A DNA stretch of 64,000 bases, taken from positions 28,135-92,134 of the forward strand of contig JBKBHA010000014.1 in NCBI GenBank assembly GCA_046297935.1, in the 5' to 3' direction. The notes beneath the pieces are model-generated. The model saw only the letters and a program-made list of their open reading frames with translations, ran no database searches and was not told the DNA's origin. The first letter of the stretch is position 1; the number at the start of each line of letters is the position of its first letter. Below are positions 50,583 through 57,647 of the stretch, piece by piece. The stretch is from CAYMZZ01 sp046297935. GTDB taxonomy: Bacteria > Bacteroidota > Bacteroidia > Chitinophagales > Chitinophagaceae. The position numbers and the translations under genes are program-made.

Positions 50583-51218
50583 TTACAAAACTCCTGTCCA
50601 TTGAGCCGGGTCTTCGCGCCATTTTAACAAAACTTCCTGTTCGGCAGTGTTGATCATTCCTTTCTCAACAGCCAGTTCCAGTAAGGCGGGATAACGCGTC
50701 AGCGAATGTAATGGCAGTCCTGCTGATTTAAATGCCATGTCGGCCTGTGCAAAGTCGTAGGTAAAGATCGACACCATGCCAATTACTTCCAGCCCCTGAT
50801 TTCGGAGCAGGTCAACTACCTGCAGGCTGCTTTTACCTGTGGACACCAGATCCTCAATTACCACTGTTTTCTGGCCTTTTTCGTAATAGCCTTCAATCTG
50901 GTTGCCCAATCCATGTTCCTTTGGCTTAGGTCGTACGTAAACGTAGGGCAGTTTAAGTTGATCTGCTGCCATTGCGCCCCAGGCGATCCCCGCGGTAGCT
51001 ACGCCAGCCAGCAGTTCGGCTTCAGGGTATTGTTCAAATATCACGTTACACATTTCTGATTTAACGAAATCGCGAATAAATGGGAAAGAAAGAACGCGGC
51101 GGTTATCGCAATAGATCGGGCTTTTCCATCCGCTTGCCCAGGTAAAGGGGTTGGTTGCGTTAAGTTTTACGGCCTGTGCCTGTAACAATTTTTCTGCAAC
51201 AGCTTTTTCATTTGTCAT
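50583..51218 (-). CDS. pyrE: Orotate phosphoribosyltransferase
   Basis: PyrE converts orotate and PRPP to OMP in pyrimidine synthesis. The 211-residue protein has the PRPP-binding loop VVIEDLVSTGKSS (119-131), with GVATAGIAWGAMAADQL (72-88) and RPKPKEHGLGNQIEG (96-110). The length is typical of the family. A perfect -7 element TACATTTG lies 5 nt above the ATG, giving a nearly leaderless message. Downstream is the HMA gene, 20 nt away. It lies directly beside the 1.2-kb palindrome array. Confidence 0.95.
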   Translation of the reverse strand: MTNEKAVAEKLLQAQAVKLNATNPFTWASGWKSPIYCDNRRVLSFPFIRDFVKSEMCNVIFEQYPEAELLAGVATAGIAWGAMAADQLKLPYVYVRPKPKEHGLGNQIEGYYEKGQKTVVIEDLVSTGKSSLQVVDLLRNQGLEVIGMVSIFTYDFAQADMAFKSAGLPLHSLTRYPALLELAVEKGMINTAEQEVLLKWREDPAQWTGVL

Positions 51219-51222
51219 GCCG

Positions 51223-51230
51223 CAAATGTA
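51223..51230 (-). promoter_or_regulatory. pyrE promoter -7 element
   Basis: On the minus strand TACATTTG is a perfect TAnnTTTG box, with the pyrE ATG starting at 51218, 5 nt downstream. No TTG -33 is visible at 19-21 nt. Confidence 0.6.
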
Positions 51231-51385
51231 GGAAACCGCTGTTGTTTACCCTTGTTGTATAATGTCATCTTATCAAGAATCTGTCACTTTCGGATATGGT
51301 CGTGATTCGTGCGTTTGCTTAATGACTGTCGTTTGATGTGGGCTGTCTTTTCCAGGAAGAACAAAGCGCGATGGTTTCATATACG

Positions 51386-52588
51386 CCTCGGTCGGACCGG
51401 TCTTCCGACCGGGGTGCGCGGATTTCAAAATGAACAAGGACAGAGCAAGCTTGCTTCCAACCTCGGTCGGACCGGTCTTCCGACCGGGGTGTACGGATTT
51501 CGAGATGTACACTCGCAGCCTACTACTGCTAATGCCTCGGTCGGACCGGTCTTCCGACCGGGGTGTACGGATTTCGAGATGTACACTCGAAGCCCACTCC
51601 TACCAACGCCTCGGTCGGACCGGTCTTCCGACCGGGGTGTACGGATTTCGAGATGTACAATCGCAGCCCACTCCTGCCAAAGCCTCGGTCGGACGGGTCG
51701 TCCGACCGGCTTCCTGTTGGCGAATCGGAAGGCACCCGCGTGCCATCCACAAAAGCCTCGGTCGGACCGGTCTTCCGACCGGGGTGTATGGATTTCGAGA
51801 TGTACAATCGCAGCCCACACCTGCTCAAGCCTCGGTCGGACCGGTCTTCCGACCGGCTTCCTGTTGGCGAATCGGAAGGCACCCGCGTGCCATCCACAAA
51901 AGCCTCGGTCGGACGGGCCTTCCGACCGGGTTGCAGCTGGCGAGGCGGAAAGCGCCTGCATGACCTCAGCAAAGCCTCGGTCGGACGGGTCGTCCGACCG
52001 GGGTGTACGGATTTCGAGATGTACAATCGCAGCCCACTCCTACACAAGCCTCGGTCGGACCGGTCTTCCGACCGGCTTCCTGTTGGCGAATCGGAAGGCA
52101 CCCGCGTGCCATCCACAAAAGGCTCGGTCGGACGGGTCTTCCGACCGGGGTGCGCGGATTTCAAAATGGACAAGTACAGAGCAAGCTTGCTTCCAACCTC
52201 GGTCGGACCGGTCTTCCGACCGGGGTGCGCGGATTTCAAAATGGACAAGTACAGAACAAGCTTGCTTCCAACCTCGGTCGGACGGGTCTTCCGACCGGGG
52301 TGTATGGATTTCGAGATGTACAATCGCAGCCCACTCCTACTCAAGCCTCGGTCGGACGGGTCTTCCGACCGGGTTGCAGCTGGCGAGGCGGAAAGCGCAA
52401 GCATACATTCATCAAAGACTCGGTCGGACGGGTCGTCCGACCGGGTTGCAACTGGCGAGGCGCAAAGCGCATGCATGACTTCAGCAAAGCCTCGGTCGGA
52501 CGGGCCTTCCGACCGAAGTAAACTTCGAAAGTAAAATAAACCGCCCTGCAATCACCAAAACCCGGTCGGACAAGTCTTCCAACCGGCG
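51386..52588. repeat. Array of 17 palindromic repeats with four interleaved linker families
   Basis: Seventeen copies of CGGTCGGA-N7-TCCGACCG, usually preceded by CCT, start at 51386, 51461, 51535, 51609, 51683, 51756, 51830, 51903, 51975, 52049, 52122, 52197, 52272, 52346, 52418, 52490 and 52561. Spacings are 71-75 bp. The 8-bp arms are invariant except in the last copy. The N7 loop is CCGGTCT in eight copies and a CGGGnCn form in eight others; CGGGTCG extends the stem to 10 bp. Linkers of 44-48 bp fall into families A (GGTGTACGGATTTCGAGATG), B (CTTCCTGTTGGCGAATCGGA), C (GTTGCAGCTGGCGAGGCGGA) and D (GGTGCGCGGATTTCAAAATG), in order D A A A B A B C A B D D A C C plus one unique. A/D and B/C are related pairs. 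There are no cas genes. Function unknown. Confidence 0.9.
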
Positions 52589-52599
52589 CCTCCACCGAC

Positions 52600-52797
52600 A
52601 TAAATTGATACAACAAATTCAACGAATAGAGATCAATCCAGCGAGCACAAAAGCTCCCGGCAAACGAAAAAACACTCCCGAACGCCTACACAAGAACAAA
52701 ACAACTAAACAACTTAACAACTACACAACAAAACAATTCAACGACTCAACAATTCAACAATTCGTAATTTGCCTGCCAGGTTCAACAAAAAATCTCT
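52600..52797. repeat. AACAAC-type low-complexity leader before the NUDIX gene
   Basis: About 200 bp between the array and the NUDIX ATG. From 52690 to 52760 it is built from AACAACT, AACAACTT and CAACAATTC words with few G. A TAATTTG near-match to the -7 box lies just upstream of the gene, at about 52766. No gene is visible here. Confidence 0.5.
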
Positions 52798-53424
52798 ATG
52801 CACCGCAAAATATATTTTGGCTCAAAACCGCTCTTTCTCTGCGATCGTATCGACGAGGAAATAGAACCGTATCTGCACCACGACGATGCAGTATTCATCG
52901 ATGAACTCAATCTGCATACAGTCAAAACTATGCTGCACGAAATGCAACTGGAAAAAGTTCACGCAGGGGTATTCCTGCACCATGACCTTGCCGAACTGGA
53001 AAATGCATTTGCAAAAAAATGGACCCTGATACAGGCGGCCGGAGGACTGGTGAGAAATGAATCGGAAGAGAACCTCCTCATCTTTCGAAAAGGAAAATGG
53101 GATCTGCCAAAAGGTAAAATTGATGAAGGCGAAGAACTGGAAGCTTGTGCGTTGCGAGAAGTGAAAGAAGAAACCGGCTTAACAGGGATTACATTAGTCA
53201 AACCTTTGTTGGTAACCTGGCACACTTATCAACAGGGTACACATCTTATACTAAAGGAATCGCACTGGTACCTGATGACTTGTGAAGGCCCACAGAATTT
53301 GCAGCCACAACTGGAAGAAGATATCACGGAGGCACGCTGGGTTAGTGATCAACAACTGCCTGATTATTTTGAGAACGCTTTTTCTTCGGTGGTGGACGTA
53401 CTAAAGACTTGGCTGGCGAAATGA
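52798..53424 (+). CDS. NUDIX hydrolase with N-terminal extension
   Basis: The 208-residue protein starts at the ATG at 52798. The C-terminal NUDIX domain has an exact Gx5Ex7REUxEExGU box: Gly106, Glu112, Arg120-Glu121, Glu124-Glu125, Gly127. The N-terminal 75 residues (KIYFGSKPLFLCDRIDEEIE, YLHHDDAVFIDELNLHTVK) form an extra domain of unknown role. NUDIX enzymes hydrolyse nucleoside diphosphate-X bonds; substrate is not predictable. The 24-nt tail overlaps the thioesterase gene on the other strand. It is divergent from pyrE across the array. Confidence 0.92.
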   Translation: MHRKIYFGSKPLFLCDRIDEEIEPYLHHDDAVFIDELNLHTVKTMLHEMQLEKVHAGVFLHHDLAELENAFAKKWTLIQAAGGLVRNESEENLLIFRKGKWDLPKGKIDEGEELEACALREVKEETGLTGITLVKPLLVTWHTYQQGTHLILKESHWYLMTCEGPQNLQPQLEEDITEARWVSDQQLPDYFENAFSSVVDVLKTWLAK

Positions 53425-53856
53425 AGCTTTCCGGGGAATAATGGCTACGGTCAGGCGACTTACACAAACCAGCCGGTTAGACTCATCGCTGATGCGGATA
53501 TCCCAGACATGTGTGTTAGCACCTAAATGCAGAGGCTTGGCAACAGCTATCACAAATCCCTCCCGCGCACTTCGCACATGGTTGGCGTTTATTTCCAGAC
53601 CAACACAGGCAAACCGTTCATGATCCACCACCATTGCCGAAGCCACACTTCCAACGGTTTCTGCGAGGGCACAGGATGCTCCTCCATGCAACAACCCGTA
53701 TGGCTGACGGGTACGATTGTCCACGGGCATGCGCGCCGACATGAAATCGTCACCAATCTCTACCCATTCAATACCGAGGTTCTCACCCATGGTATTGGGC
53801 AGCAAAGATTGAAGCGATTGGAGAGCCAACTCTTTTTGAAACCAGATAGACATCAT
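53401..53856 (-). CDS. Hotdog-fold acyl-CoA thioesterase (PaaI/MenI-like)
   Basis: The 151-residue hotdog-fold protein has the HGG motif (57-59) in LLHGGASCALAETVGSVASA with catalytic Glu66, and the closing VCVSRLTVAII strand. This architecture is shared by PaaI and 1,4-dihydroxy-2-naphthoyl-CoA thioesterases; a menaquinone role is possible since the phylum uses menaquinone (inference). Its ATG overlaps the coaD stop by 4 nt, so translation is likely coupled. It converges with the NUDIX gene. Confidence 0.9.
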   Translation of the reverse strand: MMSIWFQKELALQSLQSLLPNTMGENLGIEWVEIGDDFMSARMPVDNRTRQPYGLLHGGASCALAETVGSVASAMVVDHERFACVGLEINANHVRSAREGFVIAVAKPLHLGANTHVWDIRISDESNRLVCVSRLTVAIIPRKASFRQPSL

Positions 53857-54329
53857 TGCGACTTTTGAAGTGAAGCCGAAACCACCTCGGGCAGGAAAGG
53901 ACGAGCATTACCACCGTTCCGTATAATATCGCGTACGATAGTGCTGGCTACCGAGGTATACTTTGGTTCACCGGTGAGAAAAATTGTTTCGATAGACGGA
54001 TCAAGTGTGCGATTAGCATCGGCAATTGTCTTTTCATACTCAAAATCGCTTACATACCTGATACCACGAAGAATAAAGCGGGCACCAATAGTCTTACAAA
54101 AATCCACAGTCAGCCCTTCATACACGGCACCCTCTACCTGTTCCACATCGCGGTAAATATCGTTGATCCATTGCAAACGCTGATCAGCGGAAAACATGGG
54201 CGCTTTCGATGCGTTCAATCCGACACCAATAATGATCTTATCGAACAAAGGCATCGCACGATTAACGATGTCAACGTGCCCCAATGTAACTGGATCAAAA
54301 GTCCCTGGAAACAGGCAAATTCTGGCCAT
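53853..54329 (-). CDS. coaD: Phosphopantetheine adenylyltransferase
   Basis: CoaD adenylates 4'-phosphopantetheine to dephospho-CoA. The 158-residue protein has the HxGH-type nucleotidyltransferase motif TFDPVTLGH (10-18), IIIGVGLNASKAPMF, and FILRGIRYVSDFEYEKTIA, then TIFLTGEPKYTSVASTIVRD near the C-terminus. The length is standard. It lies 32 nt after pyrB and overlaps the thioesterase by 4 nt, so the three may be co-transcribed. Confidence 0.96.
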   Translation of the reverse strand: MARICLFPGTFDPVTLGHVDIVNRAMPLFDKIIIGVGLNASKAPMFSADQRLQWINDIYRDVEQVEGAVYEGLTVDFCKTIGARFILRGIRYVSDFEYEKTIADANRTLDPSIETIFLTGEPKYTSVASTIVRDIIRNGGNARPFLPEVVSASLQKSQ

Positions 54330-54361
54330 AGTTGGTTTTTGATTGGTCAGGAGAAACCGGG

Positions 54362-55288
54362 TCAGGATTGCTGCCCCGAAAGCAGATAAAGCACGGCCAT
54401 TCGCACAGCCACACCATTTTCTACCTGCTGCAAGATAATGGACTGTTTGCTATCAGCCACATCGCTATCCAATTCTACACCCCTGTTAATGGGTCCTGGG
54501 TGCATGATCACAATTTCCTTGTTTAAACTATCAAGTAGTTTTCGACTAATGCCGTAAGCGAGATTATACTCGCGCAAAGACGAAAACAGCACCTGATTCT
54601 GCCTTTCGAGCTGAATCCGCAACACGTTGGCTACATCGCACCACTCCAGCGTTTCACGGAGATTATAACTCACATCTATGCCGAGTGCTGCCGAAATATG
54701 CTTCGGAATAAGAGTGGGTGGACCACAAACAACCACTTCGGCACCCATTTTTTTCAGCAAATAGATATTCGACTGGGCTACGCGGCTATGCATGATATCG
54801 CCAATGATAGCCACTTTGCGGCCTTCGAGCGAACCTGTTTTTTCTTCAATGGAAAGTGCATCAAGCAAGCCCTGAGTGGGGTGTTCATTGATACCATCAC
54901 CGGCATTAATGATTGCAGCGGGAATATGCTGAGCCAGAAAGTGGGGTGCCCCGCTGGCACTATGCCGCATAACCACCATATCCACTTTCATCGATAGAAT
55001 ATTGTTGACGGTATCGAGCAAGGTCTCCCCTTTCGACACCGAAGAAGCAGATGCGGTGAAATTAACAGTATCAGCCGAAAGACGTTTTTCAGCCAATTCA
55101 AACGAAATGCGTGTACGTGTAGAATTCTCGAAAAAAAGGTTTACCACAACCACATCGCGTAAGGATGGAACTTTTTTCACGGGCCTTTGAAGCACTTCCT
55201 TAAACTGTCTGGCGGTATCGAGAATCAGGGAAATATCGGCCTTTTCGAGGTCTTTAATGCCGAGCAGGTGTCGAGTAGATAGTCGCAT
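54362..55288 (-). CDS. pyrB: Aspartate carbamoyltransferase catalytic subunit
   Basis: PyrB makes carbamoyl-aspartate, the first committed pyrimidine step. The 308-residue protein has FFENSTRTR (52-60, carbamoyl-phosphate binding), SVSKGETLLDT, HPTQGLLDALSIEEK and the C-terminal MHPGPINRGVELDSDVADS. No regulatory pyrI gene follows in this window. It has its own promoter (see 55296) and follows pyrR after a 181-nt gap containing a 39-bp inverted repeat. This suggests control by the upstream PyrR or a separate transcript. Confidence 0.96.
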   Translation of the reverse strand: MRLSTRHLLGIKDLEKADISLILDTARQFKEVLQRPVKKVPSLRDVVVVNLFFENSTRTRISFELAEKRLSADTVNFTASASSVSKGETLLDTVNNILSMKVDMVVMRHSASGAPHFLAQHIPAAIINAGDGINEHPTQGLLDALSIEEKTGSLEGRKVAIIGDIMHSRVAQSNIYLLKKMGAEVVVCGPPTLIPKHISAALGIDVSYNLRETLEWCDVANVLRIQLERQNQVLFSSLREYNLAYGISRKLLDSLNKEIVIMHPGPINRGVELDSDVADSKQSIILQQVENGVAVRMAVLYLLSGQQS

Positions 55289-55295
55289 TAAAAAG

Positions 55296-55325
55296 CGAAA
55301 TTAGGGAAAAAGAAGATTGCAGCAA
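55296..55325 (-). promoter_or_regulatory. pyrB promoter
   Basis: On the minus strand TTG at 55325-55323, a 19-nt spacer and TAATTTCG at 55303-55296 (one mismatch to TAnnTTTG) precede the ATG at 55288. The -33 box sits just beyond the inverted repeat arm, implying that pyrB can be transcribed without pyrR. Confidence 0.5.
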
Positions 55326-55329
55326 CAAA

Positions 55330-55469
55330 TGTGCAAATGGCGCCTTCGGCTAATGTGCAAATGTGAAAATGTGCAAATGTGCAAGTGTGGAAGTGGCAAA
55401 TGAGCGAACGGGCAATTTTGCCAAGGGCGCCATTTGCACATTTTCACATTTGCACATTAGCCGAAGGCG
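55330..55469. repeat. 39-bp perfect inverted repeat between pyrR and pyrB
   Basis: The arms 55341-55379 and 55431-55469 are exact reverse complements over 39 nt, flanking a 51-nt spacer; the left arm is preceded by another GTGCAAATGG word. The words GTGCAAATG and CATTTGCAC and the GCCGAAGGCG end make it related to the repeat next to rnpB. The right arm begins directly after the pyrR stop codon, so the pyrR message would carry a very stable hairpin. Confidence 0.85.
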
Positions 55470-55994
55470 TCATTCACTAATAACCACCTCCGAAGCACCA
55501 TCTTTTTCCTGCCAGCGTACCTTCACTTTCTGCGTTTCAAACGCATCCACAATTCGTCCGGTATAATCAGCCTGTATCGGAAACTGCCGACTGAATCGAC
55601 GATCAATTAACACACAGAGTTCCACCTTTTCAGGGCGACCGAAGTCGATGAGCGCGTCGAGGGCAGCGCGGATAGTACGGCCGGTGTAGAGTACATCGTC
55701 AATCAGCACCACTTTTTTGCCCTCAACCGAAAAAGGGATTTCAGTGCGATTGGGCATATGTAGCTCCTTGCGTATATCGTCGCGGTAAAACGTAATATCC
55801 AGCTTGCCGTAGGGAACAGTTGTACCAGGAAATTCCTGTTGAATGGCTCGCACTACCTGGTCAGACAAAAAAACACCACGTGGTTGCAGCCCGATCAATA
55901 CGGTATTGTCAAGGCGGGGATGATTTTCCAGAATCTGGTGCGCGAGCCTTTTTATGGTAATTGATAACTGCTGATCGTTCAGGATGGATTTCAA
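55470..55994 (-). CDS. pyrR: Bifunctional pyr operon regulator / uracil phosphoribosyltransferase
   Basis: The 174-residue protein has the PRPP-binding loop VVLIDDVLYTGRT (95-107) and the PyrR-like segment LDITFYRDDI (65-74), with GIQPRG-type IGLQPRGVFL near residue 34. In Firmicutes PyrR binds an mRNA attenuator of pyr genes; in this phylum the RNA target is not established. The start is TTG at 55994 (KSILNDQQL follows). It precedes pyrB on the same strand and lies beside a 39-bp inverted repeat. Family call is firm; the regulatory role here is inferred. Confidence 0.9.
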   Translation of the reverse strand: MKSILNDQQLSITIKRLAHQILENHPRLDNTVLIGLQPRGVFLSDQVVRAIQQEFPGTTVPYGKLDITFYRDDIRKELHMPNRTEIPFSVEGKKVVLIDDVLYTGRTIRAALDALIDFGRPEKVELCVLIDRRFSRQFPIQADYTGRIVDAFETQKVKVRWQEKDGASEVVISE

Positions 55995-56072
55995 GCTAGA
56001 AATTTTGGTAAAAATAACGATTTTGGCAGTTGCGGCCTTTTACATTAACAGAATCAGTCTATCCTTAAACGA

Positions 56073-56100
56073 AGAAGAGCAGCCTAAGGGCTGCTCTTCT
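56073..56100 (-). terminator. Terminator of the outer-membrane barrel gene
   Basis: A 12-bp perfect stem AGAAGAGCAGCC/GGCTGCTCTTCT with a 4-nt loop. It lies 24 nt downstream of the stop of the minus-strand barrel gene at 56125 and is followed on that strand by TCGTTTA. Confidence 0.85.
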
Positions 56101-56124
56101 AAATCATTGCGTGGTTACAATCGA

Positions 56125-56715
56125 TCAACGATTGAAGGTATAAAATACACCTACGTGGAAACCGTTGTTGGTTACTTTCGCATCTTCATCGTCAATAATA
56201 TTGGAGAGACCCAGCATGTAGCGAGCACCTATGCCAAAACCATTTTTCATCTTGAAGCCGGCACCAAGACCCCAAGAAAAGTTGAAGCCTTTAAAAGAAT
56301 CTTTCACATCTTCGCTTTCCGAATCACCTCCTATTTCGAGTTTGGCTTTTGCACTTGCAAGAAAGCCGATTTCAGGACCAGTTTCAGCATAAAAACCTGA
56401 AGGATTGTTGTACTGTGCCATAATCGGAATGTTGATATAGTTCAAATTCCAGGTGTACTTTGTATCGCCTTCTTTTTGCATTGTACCTTGATTTGAATAG
56501 AGCAGCTCAGGCTGTACACTAAACATTTCAGAGATAGTGAGATTGGCGAATAGACCTACATTGAAACCAACCTTCATTTTTTGAGCTTCAAGATCGCTTC
56601 CATCTTCGCCGCCAAACTGGTAAAAGTTTGCACCTGCTTTAGCACCGAATTTTGTTTGCGCCTGAACAAGCGTACCCAGTGATACCAGGGCCGCAACTAA
56701 AAGTACTTTTTTCAT
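56125..56715 (-). CDS. Outer-membrane beta-barrel protein (PorT-like/OmpW-like)
   Basis: The protein has 196 residues from the ATG at 56715. A signal peptide (MKKVLLVAALVSLGTLVQAQ) is followed by an eight-stranded barrel pattern: TKFGAKAGANFYQFGGEDGS, FNVGLFANLTISEMFSVQPE and GFYAETGPEIGFLASAKAKL, ending GFHVGVFYTFNR with a terminal aromatic. This is the outer-membrane beta-barrel family common in Bacteroidota (PF13568-type), function unknown. An in-frame ATG at 56850 would add 45 residues of coding-like noise. The neighbouring minus-strand gene is of the same family. Confidence 0.88.
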   Translation of the reverse strand: MKKVLLVAALVSLGTLVQAQTKFGAKAGANFYQFGGEDGSDLEAQKMKVGFNVGLFANLTISEMFSVQPELLYSNQGTMQKEGDTKYTWNLNYINIPIMAQYNNPSGFYAETGPEIGFLASAKAKLEIGGDSESEDVKDSFKGFNFSWGLGAGFKMKNGFGIGARYMLGLSNIIDDEDAKVTNNGFHVGVFYTFNR

Positions 56716-56906
56716 AAAACTGTTTTGTGGTTTGTTGATTTTTGGAAATCGCCGTAAACATAATACCAAGGTTTTGAAGCACATAGCGTTATAAGTTAAT
56801 AATTTCCAAAACAGCGTAAAACTACGCGAGTGCGGCTTGTAAAATACCATTAAGCGGGTATTGCCTTTGTTTTCAAAAGGTTGTAACTGGTCAGGGATAC
56901 AAACGA

Positions 56907-56938
56907 AAAAGCCGCAGCCTTACGGGGCTGCAGCTTTT
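56907..56938. terminator. Terminator between the two barrel genes
   Basis: The arms AAAAGCCGCAGCC (56907-56919) and GGCTGCAGCTTTT (56926-56938) pair with one C-A mismatch and a 6-nt loop, with A and T tracts at the ends. It lies about 20 nt below the stop of the barrel gene at 56958. Confidence 0.85.
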
Positions 56939-56957
56939 CATTACAATGGGGAAAGGG

Positions 56958-57497
56958 TTATTTTCCGCTCAATGAGAAAAGATATCCGACACGGATGCCG
57001 AAAAACGATTGCGATGTACCATCTTTTGTTGCACTTTGATAACGGGCGCTAAAATCAAGATTGTTGAAAACATAACCTGCTCCTACTGCCCAGGTGAACG
57101 CTCCTTCAGAATCACTTCCGTCAAACATTCCGCCTTTAATCTTCGCTCCATAAATTCCGTAACCAATTTGAGGCTCGGCATAAAATCCGTTGAAATTGTG
57201 ACGGTAGCCAGCCAGGATGGGTATCATGGTGCTGGTGATTTTATCGGCGCCAAGCAAGTCTTCATATTCCGACTTGGTTGCGAACGACAAAAATCCGGCG
57301 CTCAACGTGATCTGACCGGCAGTACCGATACCATACAGTCCTTTGATGCTGCCACCAATACCGATGCTGCTGAGATCACCCAGATCGCCTGTAGGAATGG
57401 CGACATCAGCACCCACGCCTATCTGATTGTTTCCGGATTGAGCAAAGCTTACAGCAGAAATAAAACTAAGGCCAAGGGCAAAAATTACTTTCTTCAT
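56958..57497 (-). CDS. Outer-membrane beta-barrel protein, second copy
   Basis: The 179-residue protein has a signal peptide (MKKVIFALGLSFISAVSFAQ) followed by SGNNQIGVGADVAIPTGDLG, IGGSIKGLYGIGTAGQITLS and a terminal strand GIRVGYLFSLSGK. It is again of the outer-membrane barrel class and shares the Gly-rich strand pattern with its neighbour, but the identity is low. A perfect -7 element with a TTG at 19 nt lies upstream (57543-57550), giving a 40-nt leader. Function unknown. Confidence 0.85.
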   Translation of the reverse strand: MKKVIFALGLSFISAVSFAQSGNNQIGVGADVAIPTGDLGDLSSIGIGGSIKGLYGIGTAGQITLSAGFLSFATKSEYEDLLGADKITSTMIPILAGYRHNFNGFYAEPQIGYGIYGAKIKGGMFDGSDSEGAFTWAVGAGYVFNNLDFSARYQSATKDGTSQSFFGIRVGYLFSLSGK

Positions 57498-57542
57498 GAC
57501 TAGTGATTAAATGGTTTGTTTTGATTTTTTGTTTTGATGGAG

Positions 57543-57572
57543 CAAACCTAAAATCAAAACCGTTTCAAACAA
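57543..57572 (-). promoter_or_regulatory. Promoter of the second barrel gene
   Basis: On the minus strand, TTG at 57572-57570, a 19-nt spacer and TAGGTTTG at 57550-57543 (a perfect -7 box). The gene's ATG is at 57497. This is the best-formed promoter in the window. Confidence 0.75.
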
Positions 57573-57647
57573 CCAGGCAGTGTGTTAAACTGCTTTAAAA
57601 GTTGATTGAAACGGTAGAATCCGTGATTGAAACTATGCGTGAAGAAA

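Noticed and set aside
51309..52551. Hypothetical Arg/Pro/Ser-rich proteins over the array
   Set aside because: The unit lengths are not multiples of three, so each copy is read in another frame; open frames exist on both strands simply because the repeats lack stop codons.
51386..52588. CRISPR array
   Set aside because: Regular palindromic repeats invite this call, but the linkers are not unique (three B copies are identical), repeat units vary in length, and no cas gene lies in the window.
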